DNA of 64,000 nt, from assembly GCF_030035675.1 (NCBI RefSeq), contig NC_084497.1, positions 28,697,937-28,761,936 of the forward strand. Direction: 5' to 3'. The position numbers and the translations under genes were made by a program. Below are positions 51,743 through 62,893 of this stretch, one piece after another. The notes beneath the pieces are model-generated. The model was not told where the DNA came from, did no database searches, and worked only from the letters and a program-made list of their open reading frames with translations. Source of the stretch: Rhineura floridana (taxonomy: Eukaryota > Chordata > Lepidosauria > Squamata > Rhineuridae). Position 1 is the first letter of the stretch, and each line of letters opens with the position of its first letter.

Positions 51743-53643
51743 CCAGAGTTTCCACAGCAGATCACTGGCATGATTGTTGTGTCTTCCTTGTACTATTAAA
51801 GGGTGCAGTTTTCAAAACATCATCACGCCCTTGCAGAATTCTGAGCCCGGCTCTTTCCCTGCCTTTAGAAATCCTGCTTCCCCAGACAGTCGATAACAAG
51901 AGTGCAAGTTTTCTCTCCAGACCCTGCTTTCCCGATCATTTTCAAAGGTGAACGTGAAAGCTCCTGTCTGCCAAGCTCTGCACTCCATCCCTAGGTTGCT
52001 TCAGCTCTTTTGTGGGAGAGGCAGTAAAGGAAGGGCCTTGGTCTGTGTTGGCAGGAGGGCAAAGGAAAAACCAATTTCTAAGCAGCCTGCTTTAAAAATG
52101 GTGATCCTCTGCACGCGTGTCTGGTTTGGCAGTCTTGGCTATCCTCATTTGTATAGCCTGTCTGTTCTGAAGCAGTGGATATGGAGAAGTTTGAGTTGAT
52201 GAAGCAAGATGATCCTACTGTTTTCAAACAGGTCTTTCACATCTCATATCCTTCATAGCACCAACCCTTGGACAGGTTTGTAGGTAGCCTGTCATATATA
52301 GAACTTGTTGCAGAGGAAAAGCTGTATCAAAGTTGAGTCCTTTTTCCTTTTAGGACCCCCAAATAACTGATGGGGGGTGTTGCTTGAAGGCAGGCAGTCT
52401 ACCTAAAAAACTTCTGTGAGCTAGTAACTTGTGAATGTGTTTTGCAAAGCTGCTCTTAGAAATCCTTATGCTGTGTACTTTTAGGCAAAGGTAGGTTCTA
52501 CAATGGAGGCCCTGTTGAAGATGGCATCGCAGGAATTGCATGGTGCAAAATAGCTGCACTGCAGAACTTTGTGTAAAAAGGTTTTTTTTGTTTTGGTTGT
52601 AATGGATGGTTGGTGTTAATTCTAGCAAAAAGAATGCAAGGCCCCTCTGTCCCAGGGCAAATTGTGGATTTGCATTGTTGCCTGTGTTACAGATAAATTT
52701 GTGATTAAAACTTTTGGGCATAGATTGTTTTTTGCAAATAGTATGACTTCATTAGAACGAATGTGTAGTCCTCCAAATGCTGATGTCTGTTGGTTTTTCT
52801 AAAGGATTTGGAGGCCAAAAAGGGTGGTGAGTGGGATCATCCTTTCCCCCCACAAGCCCTGTTATGACTGAAATCGCTTCAGAATTTCTTCTCTGACCAC
52901 AAAAAAACTGATTTCTTAACAGTGGGATGGGAAAGAAACTTGTTTACTGTATTGTTGTACATATTGTGCTTTATATTATGTATATTAGCATATTTTAAGG
53001 GGGGTATATCCAGATATAATGTATTTGTGCTGTCATCAGAAGAAAGGTCCCAGGATGAACCATTTCTTAAGCTCAATCCAGAAGCGCCCCCCTTTGCCTC
53101 TCCTTCAGATCAAAGTGGAGATTTCCCTGCTCCTCACTTGCAGCACAGCCTCACTAGCTTAGTAATGGACCACAGACATTTAAGGGTCGCTGTCTGGTTT
53201 TTATTGATGGTTCAAGAACTTTCACTTTGGATAGGGCACCCAGAAATTATGCACAGCTTTGAGCATCTGGATACTTCCGATGCGTCAAATCTATGAGTGC
53301 CAAAAATGCTCCTCTTGACTCGCACATCCAATCTGATGCCCCAAAGCCCTGTCCCCCTTGTTTCCTTTCCTTTTTGAAAAGGGAATGCACCCACAATCCT
53401 GTCCATTTCCCCTTCGCTGCCCTGTGCTGTCGGTACTACTTCTAGGAGAGGAGCTTTGGTTCATCCTTCCACTCTCAAATTCTTGCAGGCAAATGTTTTA
53501 TTTTTGGTTATTCTTTTTGTCCTTTTCTTTCCTATTTCACATACCAAACGGGCTTCTCTGTGAATCAGGGATGTACCTGAAGCTTGTTGGTGGGGAAAAC
53601 GGGTTATGGTAATTCTTTTGTTTAAAAGGAAGAAACCCCTTAC

Positions 53644-53649
53644 AATAAA
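53644..53649 (+). terminator. IFFO2: Candidate distal polyadenylation signal of IFFO2
   Basis: Canonical AATAAA is followed, from about 53673, by TGTTTTGTGTGTCTTTCTGT, a textbook GT/T-rich downstream element. The repeat-free stretch that began at the stop codon ends just after it. Predicted cleavage is at about 53662-53670. Confidence 0.6.
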
Positions 53650-53979
53650 TGCCAAACTTCCTGGTTATTGAATGTTTTGTGTGTCTTTCTGTCTCTGTCT
53701 GCGTACACACTAGCATTCATTCCCTATGAGGGTTAATTTCATGCTGAGACTTTTTAAAAACAAATTTTATTTGCTTTTACGAAACATACAAACAGAAAAA
53801 TAAAATACGTAGTACACATATTAACAAATGGAGAAGAGCATTGGGTTATCATTGTATTACATCATGACTGTGCTTACTATCGTTTAGGACTTGTATTCTT
53901 TCTTTTTACATAGTTATCATTCCACAGGAATCCATGCTATGGTGGTGCATGTCCAGACTTCATAGCACCTTGTTGGTCT

Positions 53980-54110
53980 TCATAGTTTAGCAGCAGAACA
54001 CCTATTTCGCGTGTAGAAAAGTGCATGCTCAGTCCCTGGTATCTCTAGCTGGGGATATGGAAAGATTTCTGCCTGAGGCTCTGGGCAGGAGTTAACTAAC
54101 GTGGTGCCCC
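53980..54110 (+). mobile_element. tRNA-Ala-like SINE fragment
   Basis: GTGCATGCTCAGTCCCTGGT, TCTCTAGCTGGGGATATGGA and TTTCTGCCTGAGGCTCTGGG fit the family with much divergence. Confidence 0.45.
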
Positions 54111-54264
54111 CTCTGCCTGAATCTTTGGAGAGCCAAGTTGGACTGTACACTACTGGGATTAATGGACCGCAGGGTGGACTTGAGGCAGCTTCCTTTGTTC
54201 AAACCCGCAAAATCACCAGTGTAAACTGCAGCTGTTGAGCTTCTTTTATCTGATACAGCAGTGA

Positions 54265-54477
54265 TACGAACGTAAGAAGAGCAGCCTGCTAGGTCAGGCC
54301 AGTGGCCTAACGAGTCCAGCATCCTGTTCTCTCAGTGGCCAACCAGATGTCCCTAATGGGAAGCTGGCAAGCAGAATCTAAATGCAATAGCAGCTCTCCA
54401 CTTGTGTTTCCCAACAACTGGTATGAAAAGGTATACTGCCTTCGACAGTCGAGGTAGAATATAGTTATTGGGGTTAA
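54265..54477 (+). repeat. Dispersed 'ACATAAGAAGAGC' repeat
   Basis: CGTAAGAAGAGCAGCCTGCT, GAGTCCAGCATCCTGTTCTC, CAACCAGATGTCCCTAATGG and CAACAACTGGTATG match the family at 41166. Confidence 0.65.
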
Positions 54478-54487
54478 CAGCCTCGGA

Positions 54488-54598
54488 GCCTGTGGCCCTG
54501 TTGGATTCCCAGCTCTAATCAGCTCCAGCCAGCATAGCCAATGGTCAGGGACGATGGGTGTTGTAATCCCAACATCTGGAGAGCCATGGGTTCGCTGT
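54488..54598. mobile_element. Palindromic MITE, family A
   Basis: GCCAGCATAGCCAATGGTCA, GGGACGATGGGTGTTGTAAT and CCAACATCTGGAGAGCC match the family interior and right arm. Confidence 0.6.
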
Positions 54599-55077
54599 CC
54601 CTGTGATACCACAAGCTTATGCCACAAATGTGTTGGTGCCAAAGTGCCACAAGACTCGTTTATCGCAAAAGTCTTTACCATTCCAGAGGTGAAACCATGT
54701 AATCTAAACTCTCTTGCCCAACTCTCCAACTGCGCAGATACATGTCCTCTTCGACACCAGCTCACTGGCACAATCCAGATCTCACTGCTATTAGAAAGCA
54801 AGCAGGATGATGCCTGAAGGCTAAGCATCTCACCAGGGGGCAAACAAAGCAAGTTGCATGATACCAGAAAAGTCTCACTGGTTGGCCTGGAAGAACTTCC
54901 CCTTCCTGCTTCTAAATACGGCAGTTGGTCAGAATTCAGGCAGATTCACGCCATTTCTTCAGGAAATCTTGGAACTGCAGTCAAGGGGAAGAGAGTCAGG
55001 TTGCTCTGCTCAGCACCTCACGGACCACAATTTGCGGGACTTGTTTGATTTTTATTTAAAACACTTTTATACAACTT

Positions 55078-55640
55078 CGAATTGCTTATTAAATTTATAT
55101 CCTGCCTTTCTTCCCAAAGGAGCCCAGGGTGGCAAACAAGCGATACAACAATCAAAACATTTAAAAAATGATTCCAATACATATGTAGACTAGGAAAGAT
55201 CTCTATTTAAAAGGCTTCTTTGCAAGAGGAAGGTCTTCAGCAGGAGCCAAAAAGACAACAGAGACAGTGCCTGTCTAATAAATAAGGGGAGGGAATTCCA
55301 CAGGGTAGTGCAGAATACTAAAGGCCTGATTCCTACGCTGTGTGGAACAGACTTCCTGATGAGACGGCATCTGTAGGAGGCCCTCATTTGCAGACCATGG
55401 TGATCAACTGGATATATAAAGGGTGAGATTTTCAGGTAGCCTGATCCCAAGCTGTATAGGGCTTTATACACCAAAACCAGCACCATGAACTTAGCCTAGT
55501 AGCTAATTGGCAGCCAGTGCAATTCTTTCAACAGCGGGGTAATGTTGGCAACATCCTGCCCTGGTGAGCTGTCAAGCGGCTGCGTTTTGCACCAGCTGCA
55601 GCTTCCGGACCACCACACAGCGTGCGTTGCAGTAATCAAA
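55078..55640 (-). mobile_element. L2-type LINE 3' end
   Basis: The minus-strand frame contains VLVLVYKALYSLGSGYL, LIRKSVPHSVGIRPLVF and TLWNSLPLFIRQALSL, the C-terminal region typical of L2 reverse transcriptases. The 3' end is CACCCTGGGCTCCTTTGGGA followed by AGGATATAAATTTAATAAG. It is truncated on the right, 45 bp before the DIRS fossil. Confidence 0.8.
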
Positions 55641-55684
55641 AGGAGTTCATAAATTTAAAAGGACAAAACAGCAAAAGTGGATAT

Positions 55685-55813
55685 TCTCGGTCAGTGGGGT
55701 CGTGGAGCATACAGGAATGGGTTAACTCCTCCTGCAGGCAGAGTCAAACTGAAACAAAGTGTCAGTTGGCGGTTATCCCTAAGAGGGAGGGAACCACCCC
55801 CTAACTGCCAGTC
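55685..55813 (+). repeat. Left inverted terminal repeat of the DIRS fossil
   Basis: It begins near TCTCGGTCAGTGGGG and ends near TAACTGCCAGTC. It matches the reverse complement of 60633-60760 with only scattered differences, including the shared block GAATGGGTTAACTCCTCCTG. Confidence 0.85.
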
Positions 55814-58800
55814 TTGACTGCCTCTAGCAAGTTGACAGAGTCATTCTGTAATCACCTCAGCACCTCGGGGGTTTGCAGGGCGGCATTCGGATAGTCCCTC
55901 CTTCCCCCCAAAAAAATTAAAGAAAAAGGAACTGCAGTGGCTGCACCAACTGAACATCACTCCTCTTTGGATGAAGATGTCTTTCAGTGAGGGGGAGCAA
56001 CAGCATGACCCTTCTCTCGGTACTCTGGCTTATGTGGTGGGAGCTATGATGCTTTCCCCTGCTGCGGGAGGTACACCATCCCACCTGGTGTCCAAGCATC
56101 AAGCAGGAGGTGCTCCCCATAAGAGGATCATGTGTCAGGAATCTGAGGAAGGGTCCTCTGCCCACATGATGAGGTGGATCAGTAAGACCATGATGAAGGA
56201 GTTAGGGGCCTCACTGGCCAAGCGTCTGGCTCACTCATAGGAAGAAGTGACCCAGACATGGCCGTGGACGCTCTCCTCCTTCCTCGAGCTCAGCCTCATG
56301 GTCCTTCTCTTCTAGTTCTGAATCTAGCCCAGCGGCCACGAGCAGCAGGGCCAAACACAAGGACCACCACAGATCTAGGGGTCACTGCAAAGGGCGCTCT
56401 TCTGGATCTAGGAGTTTCCACAGAGGGGGAGGCCTTAGCCTGGATTCCTTAGAAGCCAAGGGACCTCTAGATTCTGGTTTGGAGTTGGAAAGGGAGGAGG
56501 GGGAGTTATCTGGGGATGAAGCTGCACCTCCGCCCTCGGTGCACAAGAGACTTTACTCGCCTGATACATATTTGGTGCTGGTTACCAAGGCTATGGCGTG
56601 TCTACAGTTGGAGTTGCCTAAGAAGCCCCTTCCACTGTAGAGATTGGGGATGAAGGGCAGCAAGGCTCTTCTGATGTATTCCCTAGGTCAGGACAGACGT
56701 TTACTGGCATTCCCTTTCCAAAGCTATTCAAAGACATAATCGAGGAATGGGAGCAGCCAGCCAAACCAAAGAAGTCTCACGTTTTCCCCAGAAAACTTTA
56801 TAGTCTTCCTCCTACAGTAATGGACAGCCTGAAAGTGCCAGCCATAGACGAGCTGATACCAGGTCTACGTTCCAAAACAGCTATCCCCAAGGAAGGGGAT
56901 TCACTGTCTGACCCCAGCGACAGACGTAGTGACAGCACTTCGGCATGCACATGAAGCTGCAGCTCTGGCCATGAGGGCGGCAGCGGCTAACTCCTTCCTG
57001 GCTCGTGCTGCTGTCAAATGGGTCAGGGCGATCATGGAAGAGGTTCCTTCTGACGCCAGGCATGTCCGGGAGGGACTTAATAATCTGGCCAGGACTGTGG
57101 AATTTCTGGCTGATTCCTCCATGGACAGCTTACAGTATTCAGCTCGAACCCTAGGGTATGCGGTGGTCGTCAGGAGAAACATTTGGCTTAAGCAGTGGGA
57201 GGTGGATCACCATTCTAAAGCCAGCCTATCCGTTCTTCCTTATGCAGGAGGACAGCTTTTTGGGAAGTCCTTGGATTTGGTAGAGACAAGGGACAAGAAG
57301 AAGACTTTGCCCATGGCTAAGAAAAAGGTTGAGGGCAAGCAATATCGTAAGAAGTCAGTGCAGTCCTTTCGTCCTAAGGCTGCTTCTTCCGCTTATAGGA
57401 GCAACAGACAGAACAGGGGTTCGTGGAGTTCTTCCTGGGGCGCTGCCTGACAGCAGCACCGAACCTCTTCCATGGGAGGTAGATTCGGTAGACACTGCCA
57501 ACCTAAGCCCAACTCCAAGCCGGCTCAATCCTGACGCCACAGTGTTACCAATCTGGGGCAGGCTACAATTCTTTTGGAAGACATGGGCAGCATCCACTTC
57601 TGACAAGTGGGTCTTGGACACAGTAAAAAAGGGACATTCCCTGGAGTTCACCTGCATTCCCGCGGACAGGTGGTCGACAGTCCCCATGGTGCAGGACCCC
57701 AAAAAGAGACAGAGAAGCCTAGATGCCATAGCTCATCTCATTGACATTGGTGCCATAGAACAGGTGCCAACAAGTCAGTGTGGGTCAGGGGTCTTCTCTG
57801 TCTTTTTTACGGTGCCCAAACGCAATGGCGATTTCAGGGCCATTTTGGACTTGAAATTCCTGAACTGGTTCATCCGGCCCAGGAAATTCAAAATGGAGAC
57901 ACTCTGCTCTATTGCGGAGGCAATTCAACCCGGAGACTTCCTCGCCTCAATAGACCTTACGGAAGCATATCTGCATGTTCCGATTCTGCCCCAACATCTC
58001 TGTTTCCTGAGATTTGCTCATGGAGAGCAGCAGTTTCGATACAAGGCTCTGCTGTTCAGCCTCTCCTCTACTCCCAGAGCTTTCACGAAATTACTGGCAG
58101 CGGTGGTGTACCCCTATCTAGACAATCTTATCCGGGCCCCGTCTCATCAGAGGGCGGGGTGGGGTGTGGAAAGAACCATTCGCTGTTTAGAAACCCACGG
58201 CTTTGTTGTCAACATGTCCGAGAGTCACCTGTTGCTGATGCAGCGGATTCAACATCTAGGGGTGGTGATAGACACGGAGCAGGCTAAGTTGTTCCTGTTG
58301 GAAGACAGGATATCCAAACTCTGGTGTCAATTACTTACCTGTCTCAGCAGCAGGCAGGTCCGGCTGAGCGACCTGACCTGGCCAAGCTCCAGGGCTCAAT
58401 GATAGCAGCGATGGATTCAGTACCCTGGGCAAGATTTCACTCCAGAGCGTTGCAGTGGCTTCTTCTGCCTTTCCAGGACAAGATTGCTTGTCGTTGGAAG
58501 GGCTTAGTCTTTGTCCCCAGAGACGTGAGGGAGTCCCTTTGCTGTTGGTCCCTCTACCCAATCTTCAGAAGGGTCTGTCTCTCAGGATTCCTTCGGTCAC
58601 TGTTGTCACCAGAGATGCCAGTCTCTCGGGATGGGGGGCGACGTTTCTGAAACAGTTTGCACAGGGTACGTGGCAGGCACACGAAAAGGTATACTCTATC
58701 AACTGGCTGGAGCTTGGGCAGTCAGACTGGCACTCCAACTCTTCCTTCCCTCTCTACAACAAGCCCACGTGCTGATCTGCACCGACGTTTCCACGATGGC

Positions 58801-60324
58801 TCATTTGAACCATCAGGGGAATGAGGCCAGGCTCCCTGCAGATGAAAACCAGTCTCCTCTTCAGGTGGGCGGAGAAACACCTGATGTCCACTTCAGCAGT
58901 TCATCTGAAGGGAACACAACACCCAGGCAGATTGGCTCAGCAGGAGAGTTTTTCGTCAGTTGACTCAGAGATTGGGAACGCCATGCATGGATCTCTTTGC
59001 TTCCAAGATGAATGCACAGGTCAACAGCTACATATCACACTACCAGGAGTCCGAGGCTCAGGATGCGGACGCCCTCTCGGCACCCTGGCCCAGGGGCCTA
59101 CTGTATGCGTTCCCCCCCTACCTCTCCTGCCCAGGTTCTTACGCAGGCTCAGGGCTCTCCGAGCGCAGGCAGTGGTGATAGCCCCTCATTGGCCCAGACA
59201 TCCGTGGTTCTCTGATCTGGTGGACCTCAGCTCGGAACCTCCTTGGAGGCTCTCTGGGAGACAGGATCTTCTCTCTCAGGGACTCTTGCTCCACCCCGGT
59301 CCAGACTGGCTTCAGCTCCATGCGTGGAGATTGAGCTGCAAACACTGAAAAGGGAAGGTCTCTCAAATAGAGTGATAGGCACCATTCTGGCCTCATGCAG
59401 ATCCTCCATGCAGAGGATTTATGAGACCACGTGGAGGGCTTTCAGTCGGTGGCGCAGGCGTAAGCTCCTATTGCACAGTGAATGCCATTTTGGGATTATT
59501 CTGGATTTCCTGCAAGATGGTCTGAATCAGGCGTTAGCCGCTAGCACGCTGAATGGCCAGGCAGTGGCGCTCAGTACCGTGTACTCTCTGCCAGGGGGTG
59601 GCTCTTTGACATCTCACCCCAGAGTAAAACACTTTTTGAGGGGAGCGTCTATCATTTCTCCCCCCACTCTGCATAGGTTTCCCTCTTGAGACCTGCCCTT
59701 GGTCCTTAGAGCTCTCTGTTCTCCACCATTTGAACCAGCTCGGACGCCGTCTGTCAAGTTTCTCACCCTTAAGACAGTGTTTTTAGTGGCTGTGACGTCT
59801 GCTCGACGGGTAGGAGAGATTGGAGCTCTCTCGGCCCGAGAGGAGTTTTGTGTTTTTCACACAGACAAAGTGGTGCTTCGGAATGGCACAAACTAGACAT
59901 CAAGAGGATTCTCAGGATCTATCTAGACAGGACTGAGTCCTTCCGTAAGACAGAGTCCCTGTTTGTTTCCTTCAAAAAGGGGGCACAGGGACGGAAGGTG
60001 TCACGCTCCACAATCAGCAGATGGGTCAGGGAGTGTGTGGCCATGGCCTATCAGGCAGCCGACAAGTCTGCTCCAAATGGCATCACTGCTCACTCAGGGG
60101 AGCAGCTGCCACGGTTGCGCTCCACAGGGAGGCGCCACTGGAGATCTGTGAGCAGCTACATGGACACAGCCATCCACCTTCATAAGACATTATAAGGTGG
60201 ATAAGTTCACCTCCGCCGATGCAGCATTCGGCAGGAGGGTCCTTCAGAGGGTGGTGGCCTAGCCCTGCATCCCCTCCCTAGGGATGTGGGGTCCACTGCT
60301 TCTGTACACCCCATTCCTGTATGC

Positions 60325-60415
60325 TCCATGACCCCACTGACCGAGAACGGAAAGTTGGACTTACTGTGAAGTGTCACTCTGGTCAGTGGGGAGTGGAGCA
60401 TACAGTCCCACCCTG
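60325..60415 (+). repeat. Internal complementary region of the DIRS fossil
   Basis: The first half is the reverse complement of the left outer end (...CCCCACTGACCGAGA). It is followed directly by the reverse complement of the right outer end (GGAAAGTTGGACTTAC...GGTCAGTGGGGAG). Back-to-back copies of both ends just inside the right repeat are the template used to complete DIRS circles, so this is a diagnostic part. Confidence 0.8.
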
Positions 60416-60632
60416 CAGGGGTGGTTAGGCCAGGGATGGAAAGCACATCCTCTTTGAGGTCCATAGGCGATTTGCGTTCTCGCGGAAACCTGGATAGTGC
60501 AGAGAGGGCCTCCCATGACAACCTCCTGCACTGTCTCCTATTGTTCCATGTTCTTTTACTGTCCATGTTTCACATGTTGCGTAGTTTTTTGAGATTTACA
60601 GGTGGGCAGCCTCACCGGGTCAGCTTTATCAT

Positions 60633-60788
60633 GACTGGCAGTTAGAGGGTGGTTCCCTCCCCCTTACGGATGACCGCCAACTGACTCTTTGTTTCAGTTT
60701 GACTCTGCCTGCAGGAGGAGTTAACCCATTCCTGTGTGCTCCACTCCCCACTGACCAGAAGGACACTTCATGGTAAGTCCAACTTTCC
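60633..60788 (-). repeat. Right inverted terminal repeat of the DIRS fossil
   Basis: The reverse complement matches the left repeat from CAGTGGGG inward. The extra outer piece ending ...GTAAGTCCAACTTTCC is absent from the left repeat but present in the internal complementary region, so the element extends to about 60788. Such unequal ends are usual in DIRS elements. Confidence 0.8.
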
Positions 60789-60837
60789 ATTTCTCCCTAA
60801 ATCCTTCATATATTCTTTCATATTCAGCCTCTCGCTG

Positions 60838-61135
60838 CAGGGCCGACTTATCTAGTAGGCACAGTGCCTAGGGCCCACAATACTTTTAGGGGGCCACGAA
60901 AATGTTTTAATTTCTTTTAAAATCAGAAGAAAAAAATGAACTTATATGGTTGAAGAAAATGTTTTAATTTTTTTCTCACATCAGAAAATAATGGAACTTT
61001 TAGGGCCCACGAAAATCGGTTAAATTTTGCCTAAAATAGAAAAAAATGTTGACGTATTTAAAGATATCAAAAATAATTTTTAATATTGATATTATTATGG
61101 TGGGAGGGGCCCACGAAAGTCATAATGCGGCCCTG
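60838..61135. mobile_element. Non-autonomous hAT DNA transposon with 8-bp target duplication
   Basis: The element starts CAGGGCCG and ends CGGCCCTG. The flanking octamers are TCTCGCTG (60830-60837) and TCTCACTG (61136-61143), identical at 7 of 8 positions, which is the hAT signature. The 298-bp body is AT-rich with repeated GGGCCCACGAAA motifs and no coding capacity. It sits 49 bp to the right of the DIRS fossil. Confidence 0.8.
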
Positions 61136-61481
61136 TCTCACTGTGGCATTTGTCCTTTTTAATTTTTTTTAGTGAAACTTCCACCTAATGTTATTCCAGT
61201 CCCTCAAGCGAGCCATAACTCATGTCTCCGGTTCTCTCTCTGTTTCCTATTTAGAGGCTTAGAATGCTAATACTAGCTTACTACAAGGTAATGCCGATAA
61301 TGCATTCATCTATCCCGATAGGTGCCTTTGCTGAGAGCGTCTTTCCTTGCTGCTACACCCCTGTTACCTCATTTAAACCGGAAACAGGATTTCTTAAACA
61401 GCACACTGAAACTGTGCCCACCTTCCTTAATCCTATGTATGACTCACACAGACTTGCAGGCGAGGCCTCACATCATTACAC

Positions 61482-61680
61482 GGAGGGTACATAATTCAAT
61501 GGTACAGCACATGCTTTACAGGCAGAAGGTCACCCAGGTTCAACCCCTGGCATCTCCAGGTACGCCTGCTTGAAACCCTGCAGAGCCACTGCCAGTCAGT
61601 GTAGACAATATTGAGCTAGATGGACCAATGGACTCGGGATACGGCAGCCTCCAGCATCCCCGTGTCTTAAGGGAAAGTAA
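61482..61680 (+). mobile_element. tRNA-Ala-like SINE
   Basis: ATGCTTTACAGGCAGAAGGT and AGGTTCAACCCC (B box) are followed by GACAATATTGAGCTAGATGG and ACGGCAGCCTCC. It lies between IFFO2 and the candidate ALDH4A1 promoter. Confidence 0.7.
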
Positions 61681-61737
61681 GGGGTCTGAGACCCTGGATG
61701 ACTGCATCCCTGTCTACCACTGAGTTACGGCCCTTTC

Positions 61738-61965
61738 CCAGCTAGATCAGGGTAAAGGCCCACCAAGTCCAACAGTGGCCAGCCAGATGTCCCAATGGGA
61801 AGCCCGCAAGCAGGACTTCGGGGGCAACAGCAACTCTCTTCCCCACCTGCAATTCCCACCAACTGGTATCATTCAGAGGCATGCCGCCCCCAACTGTGGA
61901 GGCAGAAGGCAGCCCCACAGTTGCATGGCCAGGCAGATATCCCACAGAGAAAGCTCTCCTCTAGT
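61738..61965 (+). repeat. Dispersed 'ACATAAGAAGAGC' repeat, interrupted by the Sauria SINE
   Basis: AGTGGCCAGCCAGATGTCCC, AATGGGAAGCCCGCAAGCAG and CCAACTGGTATCATTCAGAG match the family. The Sauria SINE at 61980 is inserted into its 3' portion, giving their relative age. Confidence 0.6.
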
Positions 61966-61979
61966 TGCAGGGACAGCTA

Positions 61980-62246
61980 AAGGTAAAGGTGTCCCCGCAC
62001 TTGTAGCACGAGTCGTTTCCTATAGGGTGGGATTGCCAGTTCCTTCTCTGGCCTTTCTTTACCCCCCAGGGCCCCAGCATATGCCGGGTACTCATTTTAC
62101 CGACCACGGATGGATGGAAGGCTGAGTGGACCTCGACCCCTTTTACCGGAGATTCGACTTTCTCCTTCCGTTGGAATCAAACTCTGGCCGTGAGCAGAGC
62201 TTCGGCTGCATTACCGCCGCTTACCACTCTGCGCCACGGAGGATCT
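61980..62246 (-). mobile_element. Sauria SINE, apparently full length, with perfect 15-bp target duplication
   Basis: On the minus strand it runs from a tRNA-like head (GTGGCGCAGAGTGGTAAGC) to a tail ending ACCTTTACCTTT, the pattern of Sauria SINEs, which use BovB LINE machinery. TTGCAGGGACAGCTA occurs exactly on both sides (61965-61979 and 62247-62261). The perfect duplication implies a young insertion. Confidence 0.85.
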
Positions 62247-62459
62247 TTGCAGGGACAGCTACACCAGTTGTATTTCTGCCTGTCGTGCAGCTGCTGCAGA
62301 CAAGGGAAATTTTTGCCCAGGGAGGTGATCTCTAACTCTTTGAGGATGCTTTAGGAATACCAGAGTGGATTCTTCAGTTTGTTCCCACATTTTCAACCTC
62401 CTCCCTAACTTTTCTCTTTGTCGAATCCTCCTTTTAAGACACACACGTCTCTCAAGCTG

Positions 62460-62560
62460 GGGTTGCAACTCGAAGCCGGCTCCTGATTGGTCGGGAGCGT
62501 TGCGGAGCCGCTTTCTGGTTGGCTCCCGCAGCTCCCGCCCCTTCCTCAAAGAGCACTGGA
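62460..62560 (+). promoter_or_regulatory. CCAAT/GC-box promoter, probably of ALDH4A1
   Basis: A locally CpG-rich patch contains an inverted CCAAT box (CTGATTGGTCGG, ATTGG at 62486-62490), a second GGTTGG at 62517-62522 and a CCCGCCCC GC box near 62534-62541. The block precedes the candidate exon at 62894 by about 350 bp and sits in otherwise AT-average repeat DNA, so it reads as a compact housekeeping-type promoter firing rightward. Confidence 0.55.
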
Positions 62561-62893
62561 CTAGTTTACATGTCTTTTTTTTTAGGGGGGAGCACAGAGA
62601 AGAAAGCCTAAATAGAAATCCTTTTTAGCCAGAAACATTGGAGTCTGATCTCCGCAGGCCTTTTACAAAAAATATCATAAAGAGTTTTTGGGAAGGATGG
62701 CCTGCAGCAATGCAAAAGGAATGCCATGGGCTGCTCTCCTCTTAGGGAAGTGGGGATGCAACTATCTCCCTCCTCCATTTCTAAAATAATGGATCAGTCC
62801 AAATTTAGGCAAGGGGGGGGCTCCCTCTTAACAGGCATGCGTTGCTCCCGGTCTGGGATTCCCTTTTGCAAACGCTTCAAAACTGCAGGCGTG

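Larger units (their letters stand above)
46784..53668 (+). other. IFFO2: Probable IFFO2 3' UTR (long form)
   Basis: After the stop codon about 6.9 kb follows in which I see no SINE, MITE or LINE fragment, although such pieces occur every 1-2 kb elsewhere in the window. Two good polyadenylation signals lie in it: AATAAA at 49936-49941 and AATAAA at 53644-53649. The second is followed within 30 nt by a GT-rich run typical of a downstream element. Repeats resume shortly afterwards (about 53.75 kb). The long-UTR reading is inference from this pattern. Confidence 0.65.
53669..55077. other. IFFO2-ALDH4A1 intergenic region, proximal part
   Basis: An AT-rich segment at about 53755-53970 may be another old LINE end (AAATTTTATTTGC and a long A/T-rich run) but cannot be assigned. 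A SINE, a dispersed repeat and a MITE follow (listed). 54610-55070 shows nothing recognisable. Confidence 0.5.
55685..60788 (+). mobile_element. DIRS-type tyrosine-recombinase retrotransposon (fossil)
   Basis: About 5.1 kb is bounded by inverted terminal repeats of about 125 bp (left about 55685-55813, right about 60633-60760 plus a short extension to about 60788). I judge these roughly 94% identical by eye. Internal parts on the + strand, in order: a gag-like region (about 55920-57450), reverse transcriptase (about 57600-58400), RNase H-like region (about 58500-59150) and tyrosine recombinase (about 59240-60200). An internal complementary region at about 60325-60415 pairs with both outer ends. 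That order, inverted rather than direct terminal repeats, and a tyrosine recombinase in place of a DDE integrase identify DIRS. The coding part is broken in roughly eight to ten places, so this is a dead copy. The terminal-repeat similarity suggests moderate age. Confidence 0.85.

Noticed and set aside
51099-51951. Long Cys-Val-Ser-Ala repeat open frames on the + strand
   Set aside because: All three forward frames are open because the TCAGCG(TG)n array cannot form a stop codon. There is no evidence of translation.
54307-54852. 181-codon reverse-strand open frame
   Set aside because: It overlaps a dispersed repeat and a palindromic MITE; chance.
55640-60800. Endogenous retrovirus with LTRs
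   Set aside because: The terminal repeats are inverted, not direct, and the recombinase is of the tyrosine type, so it is a DIRS element rather than a retrovirus.
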